DNA of 12,484 nucleotides. Origin: Candidatus Aenigmatarchaeota archaeon. Its GTDB lineage: Archaea; Aenigmatarchaeota; Aenigmatarchaeia; QMZP01. The translations under genes and the position numbers were made by a program. A model generated the notes under the pieces. That model was given only the letters and a program-made list of their open reading frames with translations, was not told the DNA's origin and made no database searches. Positions 1-8,073 of the stretch are shown piece after piece (position 1 is the first letter of the stretch; every line of letters starts with the position of its first letter). The stretch lies in assembly GCA_016198605.1 (NCBI GenBank), contig JACQIG010000041.1:1-12484 (forward strand). Direction: 5' to 3'.

Positions 1-71
1 AGATATTAGCACGCGGCACGTCTTTTAAGCCTTTGCCCACTTCACCACGGAAAGCTTGGACAAATGGGAGC

Positions 72-1571
72 TCACATATACGTCTCCACCGGCACCTTCT
101 CCTTTGCCCTTTTCACCACTGACGGCTTCGGCTGGTACTGCCTCCTGAGGTCCTTCTTCACCAGCATTGTGAAGGCCCTCCTCACGGCCCAGACGTAATC
201 ACCCAGAGACCTCGTCTCCTTTACAAATTTCGCCATGTTGTTCCATGATAGAACCTTGCTCCTCAAAAGGTCATCTATTACCTTCAACCCCTCATTATAT
301 ACGCTAATCCTCTGCTCTGCCGTGAACTCGGGCGTCTCGAACTGCGGCCTCACGTTGTCCATGTAGAAGCGCGAATAGTCCAGCACATCGGTGAAATCCA
401 GCAGGAACTTGCCGTGGCTGCGCACGTATTCCCAGAGAGGGGTGCCAGGCTCCGGGACAGCGTGGTTAAGGTTGGCGTAGTCCACCCCCGATTCCTTGAT
501 GAACCTTATGGTTTGCATGGCCGTTTCCGGCGTCTCATCCTCCAGGCCTATTATGAAATGCCCGCCGGCCTTTATGCCGGTTTCATGGCACAGATCTATG
601 GCCCTCTTTATCATCTGCCTGCTTGACGCCTTCCTTATCCTCTTCAGCGTCTCGTCATTGCCCGATTCCATGCCGAAATATATTAGCTGGCAGCCGGCCT
701 GCTTCAGTTTCCTGAACACCTCTAAGTCAGCACTGGCGACATGCAGGCCGTTCGGCAGGATGAATTTTATGCCAAGGTTTCTCCTTATTATCTCCTCCGC
801 GACATCAATCATCCTCTGCCTGTCAACGCCAAAGTTCTCGTCCACTATCGTGAACGTCCTGTTCACCCTCGCGGCGGCCTCAGGGTATTTCTTGAGCAGG
901 AATTCCATCTCATCCACCACGTTCTTCGCGCTCCTGCCCCTGAACAGTTTGCCCGTAACAGGCCTGGAGCAGAACGTGCATGAATATGGGCAGCCCCTGC
1001 TCGTGAGCATGCAGAACGCGCCGTTGTAAGTCCTGATGTCCAGCATGTCCCTGTCCGGGAAGGGTATCTTGTCAAGGTCCGTTATCGGCATAGACATCGG
1101 GTTCTTGATTATCTGGCCGTAGCTCCTGTATATTACCCCATTGATGCCTGACAGGTCCTCGCCATTCTCCAGCCTCCTGATGAGTTCGGCTATCGTCGCG
1201 TCAGCCTCGCCGTACACGACTATGTCAAGCTCCGGCACAAGCTCCAGCACCCTTTGCTGGAACAGGGTGGCGTGAGGGCCGCCGAGTATGATGGTCTTGG
1301 CGTATGGCCTCGCCATCCTGATGACCTCATGCGCCTCCTTGAACGTTGCCACGGAAGCTGTAAGGAGCAGCACATCAGGCCTCTCCTTCAGCTTCTCCAT
1401 CAGGTGTTCCTCTGTCCTGTATGGGGATTGTATGTATGCACGGAAATCGCCCCTGACAAGGTCCACGAAGGAGATGTCCTTATAGCCGGCAGCCTTCAGC
1501 TCTGCCGAAATCAGGCAGAGCCCAAGCGGAGGCGAGCCGGAGCCGAAGGGCTGGACGAGCAGTATTTTCAT
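72..1571 (-). CDS. B12-binding-domain radical SAM protein
   Basis: Predicted cobalamin-dependent radical SAM enzyme of 499 residues. The N-terminal ~140 residues look like a B12-binding Rossmann domain: MKILLVQP start, GGPHAT at 97-102 and YGEAD at 120-124. The radical SAM core follows, with CPYSCTFC (Cys194, Cys198, Cys201) to bind the 4Fe-4S cluster, and FGMESGND near 299-306 and GHFIIGL near 337-343, typical of this class. The C-terminal ~110 residues are family-specific. Members methylate, cyclise or couple unactivated carbons in lipids, cofactors or natural products; the substrate cannot be read from sequence. It lies 41 bp downstream of a methyltransferase in the glycan cluster, with a TATA-like box in that gap, so it may have its own promoter. 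The start fits the conserved N-terminus and has no clear Shine-Dalgarno. Family is sure; function is open, and an archaeal membrane-lipid modifying enzyme is one option. Confidence 0.93.
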   Translation of the reverse strand: MKILLVQPFGSGSPPLGLCLISAELKAAGYKDISFVDLVRGDFRAYIQSPYRTEEHLMEKLKERPDVLLLTASVATFKEAHEVIRMARPYAKTIILGGPHATLFQQRVLELVPELDIVVYGEADATIAELIRRLENGEDLSGINGVIYRSYGQIIKNPMSMPITDLDKIPFPDRDMLDIRTYNGAFCMLTSRGCPYSCTFCSRPVTGKLFRGRSAKNVVDEMEFLLKKYPEAAARVNRTFTIVDENFGVDRQRMIDVAEEIIRRNLGIKFILPNGLHVASADLEVFRKLKQAGCQLIYFGMESGNDETLKRIRKASSRQMIKRAIDLCHETGIKAGGHFIIGLEDETPETAMQTIRFIKESGVDYANLNHAVPEPGTPLWEYVRSHGKFLLDFTDVLDYSRFYMDNVRPQFETPEFTAEQRISVYNEGLKVIDDLLRSKVLSWNNMAKFVKETRSLGDYVWAVRRAFTMLVKKDLRRQYQPKPSVVKRAKEKVPVETYM

Positions 1572-1596
1572 ATCAATCTAGGCTTAACCAGATCAA

Positions 1597-1606
1597 TATA
1601 AAAACA
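1597..1606 (-). promoter_or_regulatory. TATA-like box ahead of the B12 radical SAM gene
   Basis: On the minus strand the 41-bp gap holds GTTTTTATAT, centred about 30 nt before the ATG at 1571. This spacing would put transcription start at or next to the start codon, giving a leaderless or nearly leaderless message. No Shine-Dalgarno is visible before the ATG, which fits. Confidence 0.45.
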
Positions 1607-1612
1607 TTCCCC

Positions 1613-2242
1613 TCATTTAACAGGCACGCACCTATACGCGCCTGCGTATACGAACCAGTTCCTGAACGGCAGGACATTCCCTAGGGGACTCATGTTTAGC
1701 CTCTCCTCCCTTACCTCAAAGCCGCTGTCATGAAGGAACCTCTTAAAGGAGAAGTACCCCCAGTAGTGCAGGTGCTGCCCCATCTTGTACATGTTCCTGT
1801 CGGGCATCCGGCCAAGCAGTATGCTCAGCCTGTCCTTCCAGTACAGCGCATTGCCGTATGTCACCACCATGCAGCCCCCTGGCCTGATGAACCGCTTCAC
1901 GTTTTCCAGGAATATCCTGGGCTCAAACAGGTGCTCTATCAGGTCCAGGCACACGACAACGTCAAACTTGCCCTTGGCCATTTCATTCAATTCGTGCTCA
2001 ACGTTGCAGACTGCCGCATTCACCCCCCTCCTTCTGGCTTTCTCAACAGCCTTGCCTGATATGTCAAGCCCCGTGACGCGGCAGTTCTTCTTGATTAGCA
2101 TCCTGGAGAACGTCCCGTCGCCGCACCCTATCTCCAGGACACTCTTGCCTTCCCCTATGAGCCCCAGAGCTAGCCTGTGCCTTAGCTCTATCCTACCTTC
2201 CTCCTGCCCCTTCCAGTACTTGTCGTAGAACTCCCTGCTCAT
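1613..2242 (-). CDS. class I SAM-dependent methyltransferase
   Basis: Soluble Rossmann-fold methyltransferase of 209 residues. Motif I is VLEIGCGDGTF at 35-45, an acidic residue that would bind the SAM ribose is Asp60 (VTGLD), motif IV is CLDLIEHLFEP at 98-108, and RPGG follows at 120-123. The layout matches the Methyltransf_11/UbiG-like group, whose members methylate small molecules, lipids and sugars. The start codon overlaps the stop of the upstream GT4 gene (ATGA), indicating translational coupling and a common pathway. The C-terminal part (HYWGYFSFKRFL, 158-169) is of a kind seen in methyltransferases of surface-polysaccharide clusters. Methylation of a glycan or its lipid carrier is therefore inferred; a protein or quinone substrate is not excluded. 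Confidence 0.9.
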   Translation of the reverse strand: MSREFYDKYWKGQEEGRIELRHRLALGLIGEGKSVLEIGCGDGTFSRMLIKKNCRVTGLDISGKAVEKARRRGVNAAVCNVEHELNEMAKGKFDVVVCLDLIEHLFEPRIFLENVKRFIRPGGCMVVTYGNALYWKDRLSILLGRMPDRNMYKMGQHLHYWGYFSFKRFLHDSGFEVREERLNMSPLGNVLPFRNWFVYAGAYRCVPVK

Positions 2243-3354
2243 TGCTCACAGACGCTCCTGTATAACTTAATGTGCTCTTCAGCTATTTTATCCCATGTGA
2301 AACGCCTTTCAACGCGCCTCCGCCCTTCGCGGCCCATCCTGCTCCTGAGGCCATCATCCTCCAGCAGTTCCTTTATTTTATGTGCAAGATTCTGTGGATC
2401 TCCTGCCTTAACCAAAAACCCTGCCCTCTCATCAACAACATCCCTGTTGCCGCACACGTTAGTGGCCACCACCGGCACGCCACAGGCCATGGCCTCCAAA
2501 AGCACTTTAGGCATCCCTTCATGGTATGAAGGCAGCACGAAGACCTTTGCCCTGTTGTAATATTCCGCGAGCTTCTGGTGATTCACGGCAGCTATTATCT
2601 CCACGTTTGACAGGCCGTATTTCCTAATCATACCCATAATACTGTTATAATCATCATCGCCTTTATTCCCGCCTACAAGGCATATTTTCAGGCTCTTGCC
2701 CTTCTTGACCGAGGCGGCAGCCTTTAACAAAACAGGCACGGCCTTCTTCCTCGCAAACCTGCCGACATACAGCACGTCTATGTCCTTATCCATTTTGAGC
2801 GGCCTGAATCTTGCCGTGTCCACAGCAGTCGGGATGTAATTAACCTTGTACCTGTCTACCCCGAAACTATTTATTACATTTTCCCTTTCTTCAGAAGAGA
2901 CGGTTACTATTGCATCCGCACTCTTGCATGCATACCTGTTGAAAAGGTAGGAATACAGGGTGTCCCTTGAGGCGCTCTGCCGCATGGGCTGGTATTTGTA
3001 AGAAAATGCAGTCCCGTGTATCGTGTGCACCATGGGCTTGCCCAGCCTGCCCTTGTAGTGGTAGAGGTAAAAGAAGCCGTGCATGTGCGTGTGGATGATG
3101 TCTATCGCGTCTTTAAGCCCTGATATATTCTTGTAGGCATCAATTCCCTGCCTTAATAACGTAAGCCTGCCTTTTGCAGGTATCCTGCGCACCTGCGTGC
3201 CGTCCACATCCCCTGAATCAGCCTCTGGCGTTATCACAATGTTTTCCACGCCCCGCTTGCCAAGCTCCCTTACAATGTTGTAGAAGTAAGGCATCAGTCC
3301 GCTTTCAATACTGTCCATGCCGTAGAAATACTGGCAAAGCCGCGCCACCCTCAT
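2239..3354 (-). CDS. GT4-family glycosyltransferase
   Basis: Retaining, GT-B fold glycosyltransferase of 371 residues, expected to transfer a sugar from a nucleotide-sugar to a growing glycan on the cytoplasmic side. The N-terminal acceptor domain has DIIHTHMHG (85-93) and HTIHGT (110-115). The C-terminal donor domain has YVGRFARKK (196-204) and the E-x7-E motif from Glu279 to Glu287 in HEGMPKVLLEAMACG, followed by VPVVAT. Length is normal for the family. It overlaps both neighbours by 4 bp (ATGA), both of them methyltransferases, so the three genes form one translationally coupled operon. GGGAGG lies 6 nt before the ATG and supports this start. The sugar specificity cannot be told. Confidence 0.95.
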   Translation of the reverse strand: MRVARLCQYFYGMDSIESGLMPYFYNIVRELGKRGVENIVITPEADSGDVDGTQVRRIPAKGRLTLLRQGIDAYKNISGLKDAIDIIHTHMHGFFYLYHYKGRLGKPMVHTIHGTAFSYKYQPMRQSASRDTLYSYLFNRYACKSADAIVTVSSEERENVINSFGVDRYKVNYIPTAVDTARFRPLKMDKDIDVLYVGRFARKKAVPVLLKAAASVKKGKSLKICLVGGNKGDDDYNSIMGMIRKYGLSNVEIIAAVNHQKLAEYYNRAKVFVLPSYHEGMPKVLLEAMACGVPVVATNVCGNRDVVDERAGFLVKAGDPQNLAHKIKELLEDDGLRSRMGREGRRRVERRFTWDKIAEEHIKLYRSVCEQ

Positions 3355-3941
3355 TTCCCGCCTCCCACTTTCCTTGCCACAATGAAGTAGTGGTAGGGGT
3401 TGCCCTCAAACCTGTAGTGCCTTTGTACCTCAAACCCCGCATCCCTCACAGACGCCAATATCCTGCGCAGGCCGAATCCCAGCCATCCTATCTCCCAGAA
3501 GTGCTCCGCCCGTATGAGGTGCCTGTAGAAAGGCGCGATTATTCGCTGGAGTGCATTGCCGGAAGAAAAAGGAAGGGATATTACCGCAAACTCCCTGGAG
3601 ACCCTCTCCAGTTCCTTCATGGCCTTTGATGACCTATGGAAAGGCATGTGTTCCAGCACCTCAAAGCAGAGGACTGCGTCAAATGAGCTGTCCTTGAATG
3701 GCAGGTGGCATGCATCAGCCATGACATTCGGGTTAAGCGCAGGATCTATGTCCACGGAGATCACCTTCATGCCCTTGGCCTTCAAATTTCTGTTTACAAA
3801 CCCGTTCCCAATGCCTATCTCCAGCACGTTTCCCCCTCCAATGCTCAGCGTCTCCCTTATCTGGTTCTCATAGCTCCTTACCCTGCCTGGCGTGTCATAT
3901 CCTTCAAGGTAATGCTCCCTGGGAACCTGCAGTCTTGCCAT
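3351..3941 (-). CDS. class I SAM-dependent methyltransferase, first gene of operon
   Basis: Methyltransferase of 196 residues, distinct from the one at 1613. Motif I is VLEIGIGNGFVN at 39-50, the ribose-binding acidic position is in VDID (63-66), and motif IV-like CFEVLEHMPF lies at 92-101. SSFDAVLCFEVLEH is typical of the Methyltransf_11 fold. The C-terminus (GNPYHYFIVARK) resembles methyltransferases of nucleotide-sugar and glycolipid clusters. It leads a three-gene leftward operon and ends in an ATGA overlap with the GT4 gene. GGGTG sits 4 nt before the ATG and supports the start. The substrate is unknown; a sugar or lipid-linked glycan is inferred from context only. Confidence 0.9.
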   Translation of the reverse strand: MARLQVPREHYLEGYDTPGRVRSYENQIRETLSIGGGNVLEIGIGNGFVNRNLKAKGMKVISVDIDPALNPNVMADACHLPFKDSSFDAVLCFEVLEHMPFHRSSKAMKELERVSREFAVISLPFSSGNALQRIIAPFYRHLIRAEHFWEIGWLGFGLRRILASVRDAGFEVQRHYRFEGNPYHYFIVARKVGGGK

Positions 3942-3967
3942 AGCGCACCCAACAACGGAATAGGGGG

Positions 3968-3997
3968 TTTTATTTATAACCCTTTGCCGGATTTATA
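3968..3997. promoter_or_regulatory. divergent promoter region between methyltransferase and GT2
   Basis: The 61-bp gap between two divergent genes contains an AT-rich core (TTTTATTTATAA, 3968-3979) and a second TATA-like element (ATTTATA, 3991-3997). Read rightward, the first core is centred about 29 nt before the GT2 start at 4003, which has no Shine-Dalgarno, suggesting a leaderless message. Read leftward, TTATAAATAAAA would place the start a few bases before the ATG at 3941, or the second element would leave a leader of about 25 nt carrying the GGGTG site. One near-symmetrical core may serve both directions. Confidence 0.5.
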
Positions 3998-4002
3998 CGG
4001 TT

Positions 4003-4950
4003 ATGCGGAACCTCGTCTCAATAGTGATAGCCGCGCGCAACAATGCGGACACGCTTGGCCAGTGCATAGAATCGCTCCTTTCCCAGACCTACAAGAACAC
4101 TGAAATCATAGTGGTGAATGACGGCTCAACGGACAATACAGCCCGCCTGGCTAAACGGTATCCGGTTAAAGTCGTCAGCATAAGGCATACTATCTACGGC
4201 TGCAGCCGCCCAAGGAGGAGGGGCATAGGGAAGGCTAAAGGCGAATTCATACTGATAGTTGACGCCGATGCCAAATACCACCCAAGGTACATTGAGCGCC
4301 TCATAAGGCATTTCAAGGACAGAAGAATAGCCGCAGCAGCAGGCCGCGTCATAGTCTGGAATCCGGATACATGGATCACGCGATGCAGGGAAGTGATGTA
4401 TAAGGTAAGATTTGACGATCCCGCCAATATGGAGAAGGAAATAAAGGCAGGCAAGATAGCGGCATGGTTCATGAGGAAGAAGGCCTACGATGAGGTAGGG
4501 GGCCATGACAGGAGCATACCCCACATAGGCGAGGATGTAGATGTTACAAGGCGCATCCTGAAGGCAGGCTATAATGTTGTGTATGAGCCCACGGCCTTCT
4601 GGCGGCACAAATACCCCTCAACCCTCAAAGAGGTTGCGAGAAGGTCATTCAATTACGGCAGGAGCGCTGTGCATTTCTACAAAAAATACCCGGATGAGTT
4701 CAGCACGGCCCGGTTCTTGTTTAGTCTGAGCCCCCTCTTCATTGCCCTCTTGCTGTTGATATCCCCCGCCATCGCTCTCGTGCTGCTGCTTATTTATCTG
4801 GCAGTACTTGAGGGCCAGGCATGCAGGTGGTTTGCAAGGGCAAAGGGATATAAAAACAGGTACTACTTGCTGGGATGTTATGCTGTGATCGGGACGGTGG
4901 GCTCCTTTGCACATTCGCTTGGCGTCATGAAGGGCGTGTTTTCTAAATAG
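4003..4950 (+). CDS. GT2-family glycosyltransferase with C-terminal membrane anchor
   Basis: Inverting GT-A fold glycosyltransferase of 315 residues. The nucleotide-sugar binding start is VSIVIAARNN (5-14) with VNDGSTD at 38-44. The metal-binding DxD is DAD at 87-89, and the likely catalytic-base region is HIGEDVDVTRR (174-184). After the catalytic domain two hydrophobic stretches, about 236-268 (long enough for a hairpin) and about 286-305, should anchor it in the membrane, as in GT2 enzymes that use lipid-linked acceptors. It is transcribed opposite to the genes on both sides. Its stop codon overlaps the 3' end of the epimerase gene by 8 bp in convergent orientation. The inferred role is addition of a sugar to a lipid-linked oligosaccharide; the donor is unknown. 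Confidence 0.94.
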   Translation: MRNLVSIVIAARNNADTLGQCIESLLSQTYKNTEIIVVNDGSTDNTARLAKRYPVKVVSIRHTIYGCSRPRRRGIGKAKGEFILIVDADAKYHPRYIERLIRHFKDRRIAAAAGRVIVWNPDTWITRCREVMYKVRFDDPANMEKEIKAGKIAAWFMRKKAYDEVGGHDRSIPHIGEDVDVTRRILKAGYNVVYEPTAFWRHKYPSTLKEVARRSFNYGRSAVHFYKKYPDEFSTARFLFSLSPLFIALLLLISPAIALVLLLIYLAVLEGQACRWFARAKGYKNRYYLLGCYAVIGTVGSFAHSLGVMKGVFSK

Positions 4951-5875
4951 CACCGAGATACTCCACAGTCTTTCTCAGGCCTTCCTCCAAACCGGTTTTA
5001 GGCTCCCAGCCAAGAAGCTGTCTGGCCTTGGAATTGTCCCCGCAGGACCTTTCAAAATCAGCATACCTTTGAGGCAGGAAAACAGGCTCAAAATTCTTTC
5101 CGCAGATTTCAATGACCTTTTTCGCAATGTCCTTGACGCTCAGCTCAATACCACTGCACACATGTATGGTCTCGCCTGCTGGCCCGGCTGTCAGCGCCCT
5201 GTAGAGCGCCTCTGTCACATCATCGATGTACAGCCAGTCCTTGGCCTGCCTGCCGTCGCCTGAAATTATTGGCGGCTCGTTTCTTAGGGTGCGCCATATG
5301 AAATTGGAAATCATTGCACCGCGCGAGTGTGGGTTCTGCCCGGGGCCGTAAACGTTGAAAGTTCTTGTTATCACGGTAGGCAGGCCGTAGACACCGTGAT
5401 AATGCCTGCAGAATATTTCTCCAACAAGCTTGCTAGCAGCATAGGTTGACCTTGGAGTTCTTGGCGGCCATTCCTCACTTGCCTTGTGCGGGGAGTCTAT
5501 GTTTCCCAGAACAAGGCCGGTGCCCATGTAATGGAAAAGGCTGACATTCTCTTCCATTGCAGCGTTAAGCATGTTAAAGGTCCCGCCGACATTGACGCCC
5601 CATGCCTGCGATTCCTGGTAGGGCTTGTCAAAGGAGATCATGGCAGAAAGGTGGCTTACTGCATCACATCCCTTTACAGCCTTCCTGCACGTGTTCTGGC
5701 TGCGCACGTCTCCCTTCAGAAACTCAACCCCTTCTGGCAGCCGCTTTACCCTCTCGGCATCCCGCTTGGTTCCCAAAACCCTTACCTGAAAACCTTCACT
5801 GTGAAGTCTCCGGACAAGGTGCAGGCCTATGAATCCGCAGCCTCCTGTCACCAGCACCTTTCCCGGGGTATCCAT
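4943..5875 (-). CDS. NAD-dependent epimerase/dehydratase (extended SDR)
   Basis: Nucleotide-sugar modifying enzyme of the extended short-chain dehydrogenase family, 310 residues from the ATG at 5875. Numbering from the alternative GTG at 5881, the NAD-binding motif is TGGCGFIG at 12-19 and the catalytic pair is Tyr147 and Lys151 in STYAASK. Thr121 probably replaces the usual Ser. The substrate-binding signatures FNVYGPGQ (175-182) and GDGRQAKDWLYIDDV (208-222) match UDP-glucose 4-epimerase and dTDP-glucose 4,6-dehydratase relatives. I prefer the ATG because GGTG lies 5 nt before it. The GTG at 5881 would make a GTGA overlap with the upstream GT4 stop, so it remains possible. It is last in the operon 8066-4943 and likely supplies the nucleotide sugar used by neighbouring transferases. 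Epimerase versus dehydratase cannot be settled. Confidence 0.92.
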   Translation of the reverse strand: MDTPGKVLVTGGCGFIGLHLVRRLHSEGFQVRVLGTKRDAERVKRLPEGVEFLKGDVRSQNTCRKAVKGCDAVSHLSAMISFDKPYQESQAWGVNVGGTFNMLNAAMEENVSLFHYMGTGLVLGNIDSPHKASEEWPPRTPRSTYAASKLVGEIFCRHYHGVYGLPTVITRTFNVYGPGQNPHSRGAMISNFIWRTLRNEPPIISGDGRQAKDWLYIDDVTEALYRALTAGPAGETIHVCSGIELSVKDIAKKVIEICGKNFEPVFLPQRYADFERSCGDNSKARQLLGWEPKTGLEEGLRKTVEYLGAI

Positions 5876-5877
5876 AG

Positions 5878-6975
5878 TCACACCAGCTTATTATATATTG
5901 TGATTATACTCCTCGCCCGCTTCTTCCAGTCATACTCCTCCGCTATCGCCCTCGCCCTCCTGCCAAGCCTCTCCCTCAGGCTCCTATCCTTTATCAGTTC
6001 AGTCAGCTTCTCCGAAAACCCATCTACGTCCCCTGGGCCTGCAAGAAGCCCGGCATCCCTCACTATCTTCCTGACCTCAGGGAAATCATAGGAAACCACA
6101 GGCCTTCCTGATGCCATATATTCAAAAAGCTTCACCGGGCACCACCAGAAGCCGTACTTTTCCATGGGCCTGTATCCGCTGACGTCAAATGGGGCTATCA
6201 GCACATCTGATGCAGAAAGGTATTCGGGGAGTTCGTTATAAGCTATGCCCCCCGTGAACATTATGTTTTTTTCGCCCTTGCACGCCGCCTTGGTCCTATC
6301 AAAAAGCATGCCTTCTCCTATCAAGACAACCCTCACGTTGCTGTGTTTCCTTAGGATGCGGCTTGCAATGTAAGGTATCTGCTCCACGCCGTGCCATTCC
6401 CTGAAGGAGCCTGCATAGGCTATTAAGATATCCCCTTTCTTTATGCCAAGCCTTTCCCTTATATCGCTTTTTATGCCCGGCCTGAACCTGCTGGTGTCAA
6501 CGCCGTTTGGCACGACAAAAATTGGCCTGTTTGTTTTCTTCTCCAGGATTGATTTCAGCGTGCTGGTCTGCGTTATTATCGCATCTGCCCTCCGGAGCTT
6601 CTTCCCTATAAGATAAGAATATAGCCTTCCCTTAATCTCCCCTTTCACTATCCCGGGATCGTTGACTTCAAGCACGTATTTTCTGTTTTTTATCATGCCC
6701 AAAGTGACAGGATTTGCATGGAATCGCTCATGCACGAGGTCGCAGTCCGCTATTTCAGGCTCTATTATTTTCTTGTAAAAGAAGTATTTTGAGGCGCCCC
6801 TTGCCGGAAGAAATATTGTTTCAACGGAAGGCTTTGTTTTCGTGTCTCCTTTTTGGATGAGCAGTTTTATTTTTACCCCCTTCCTGGCTATTGCCCTGGC
6901 CATCTCATGGGTATGCACAAACCCCGCGTGGGGGTCCCCGAACTTCTCCGATAGGGCAAGGTAAGCCACTTTCAT
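5878..6975 (-). CDS. GT4-family glycosyltransferase, variant donor motif
   Basis: GT-B glycosyltransferase of 365 residues. VHERFHANP (81-89) and LEVNDPG (102-108) mark the N-terminal domain. PNGVDTSRFRP (156-166) is the typical linker motif, AYAGSFREWHGV (186-197) and VVLIGEG (216-222) mark the donor domain, and the donor-site segment is CPVKLFEYMASGRPVV (279-294). That segment keeps the second Glu (Glu285) of the usual E-x7-E motif. The first Glu is replaced in a loop rich in aromatic residues (YGFWWCPVK), a variant known in part of GT4. The start ATG overlaps the stop of the upstream GT4 gene (ATGA), and GAGG lies 5 nt before it. It is the middle gene of the operon; sugar and acceptor are unknown. 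Confidence 0.93.
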   Translation of the reverse strand: MKVAYLALSEKFGDPHAGFVHTHEMARAIARKGVKIKLLIQKGDTKTKPSVETIFLPARGASKYFFYKKIIEPEIADCDLVHERFHANPVTLGMIKNRKYVLEVNDPGIVKGEIKGRLYSYLIGKKLRRADAIITQTSTLKSILEKKTNRPIFVVPNGVDTSRFRPGIKSDIRERLGIKKGDILIAYAGSFREWHGVEQIPYIASRILRKHSNVRVVLIGEGMLFDRTKAACKGEKNIMFTGGIAYNELPEYLSASDVLIAPFDVSGYRPMEKYGFWWCPVKLFEYMASGRPVVSYDFPEVRKIVRDAGLLAGPGDVDGFSEKLTELIKDRSLRERLGRRARAIAEEYDWKKRARSIITIYNKLV

Positions 6976-8066
6976 GTCCGCCTCGTAACCTGTTCATAAA
7001 CCCTTTCCACCATTTTTATAACTTTGCCCCAGTCATACCCTGATGCCGTCTTTTTTGCCTCTTTGGGCATTTTTAGTGCCTTATCTTCAATATTCAATAT
7101 CAATTGTACTACCTCCTCTGGCTTGTTAAAATCTACAAGAAAGCCATTCACGCCGTGCCTGATGAAGTTCCTGAAGGAGTCTATGTCGTTTGCTATGACA
7201 GGCACACCTGCGGCCATGGCTTCCAGAATGCTTATGCCAAACCCCTCATACTCGGAGGCTGACACGAAGAACTGCGCCCTTGCAAGCAGCCTGAGCTTCT
7301 CCCTGTCAGAGACCCTTCCAGCAAAGACCACATTGCCAGACACGCCCAAATCCCTTGCAAGCCTTTCCAGGCCCGTCCTCAGGCCCATCCAATCATCCCC
7401 TGCTATATACAATTTCACTGGCATGCGGCCCTTCAGCGACGCCACAGCCCTGATGAGATTGTCAACCCTCTTGTTGCCGGCTATTCTGCCTACGTAAAGC
7501 AGCATGCCCTTCTCCGGCTTCCTTTCCAGCCCGGAATAAGCCCCTATGTCAAGCCCGTTTGGGATGAATGTTATGTTGCTTGTTATCCCCGAGAAAAGCT
7601 CCACGTCATTCTTGCTGACGGCTATTGTTTCATCTATTCCCTTGAGCACAAGCCTGTCCCAGCCGTAGAAATATATGTTCTTCCCGAAGGAGAACTTCTT
7701 GGTGTGGAACATGGCCCCGTGGGTGGAAAGCACCAGCGGCTTGCCATGCAGCGGCTTAGTCATGACAAGCAGGTCGGAGAAGAACCCCAGGGTGTGTATG
7801 TGCACCACGTCGTACCCGCTCAGGTATTTCAATATGGAGAAAGCCATCTTGTAATACTTCATGTTGATATAAGGCACGCGGTAGATCCTTATTCCTTCAT
7901 GCTCCTCGAATGCCGGCAGCTTCGTGTATTCATACACGCACGTGTTGAAGCAGACCACGTCGCTCTTGTGTCCGCGCCTTATCAGCTCCCTGCATAGCTC
8001 GTAAAGGTATACCTCCACCCCCCCAGAGCATGGGTAGAAATGCTGGACAACATGCAGTATCTTCAT
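6972..8066 (-). CDS. GT4-family glycosyltransferase, first gene of operon
   Basis: GT-B glycosyltransferase of 364 residues from the start chosen here. FYPCSGGVEVYL (10-21) is the conserved Gly-rich N-terminal loop, with VVHIHTLG (87-94), LSTHG (113-117), IPNGLD (168-173) and YVGRIAGNKRVD (191-202). The E-x7-E motif runs from Glu274 to Glu282 in YEGFGISILEAMAAG. The reading frame is open back to 8135. I chose the ATG at 8066 because family members begin MKILHVV-like and because GGTGG lies 4 nt before it. The extra 23 residues would overlap the promoter and do not look like protein. It leads the operon with the second GT4 and the epimerase gene, joined by an ATGA overlap. Probably adds one sugar of the same glycan. 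Confidence 0.94.
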   Translation of the reverse strand: MKILHVVQHFYPCSGGVEVYLYELCRELIRRGHKSDVVCFNTCVYEYTKLPAFEEHEGIRIYRVPYINMKYYKMAFSILKYLSGYDVVHIHTLGFFSDLLVMTKPLHGKPLVLSTHGAMFHTKKFSFGKNIYFYGWDRLVLKGIDETIAVSKNDVELFSGITSNITFIPNGLDIGAYSGLERKPEKGMLLYVGRIAGNKRVDNLIRAVASLKGRMPVKLYIAGDDWMGLRTGLERLARDLGVSGNVVFAGRVSDREKLRLLARAQFFVSASEYEGFGISILEAMAAGVPVIANDIDSFRNFIRHGVNGFLVDFNKPEEVVQLILNIEDKALKMPKEAKKTASGYDWGKVIKMVERVYEQVTRRT

Positions 8067-8073
8067 AGTTCCA

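Noticed and set aside
1..71. Open leftward frame downstream of the B12 radical SAM stop
   Set aside because: A short stop-free stretch is present, but it has no convincing start, Shine-Dalgarno or recognisable product. No tRNA or terminator was seen.
496..1029. 177-codon rightward open frame inside the B12 radical SAM gene
   Set aside because: It is antisense to a clear, motif-bearing gene, has no promoter or Shine-Dalgarno, and its protein is low-complexity Ser/Leu/Phe.
1785..2228. 147-codon rightward open frame inside the methyltransferase gene
   Set aside because: Antisense shadow of a gene with intact SAM-binding motifs; no initiation signals.
5876..5881. GTG at 5881 as start of the epimerase gene
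   Set aside because: It would make a GTGA overlap with the upstream stop, but the ATG at 5875 has GGTG 5 nt before it and is the stronger codon. Not fully excluded.
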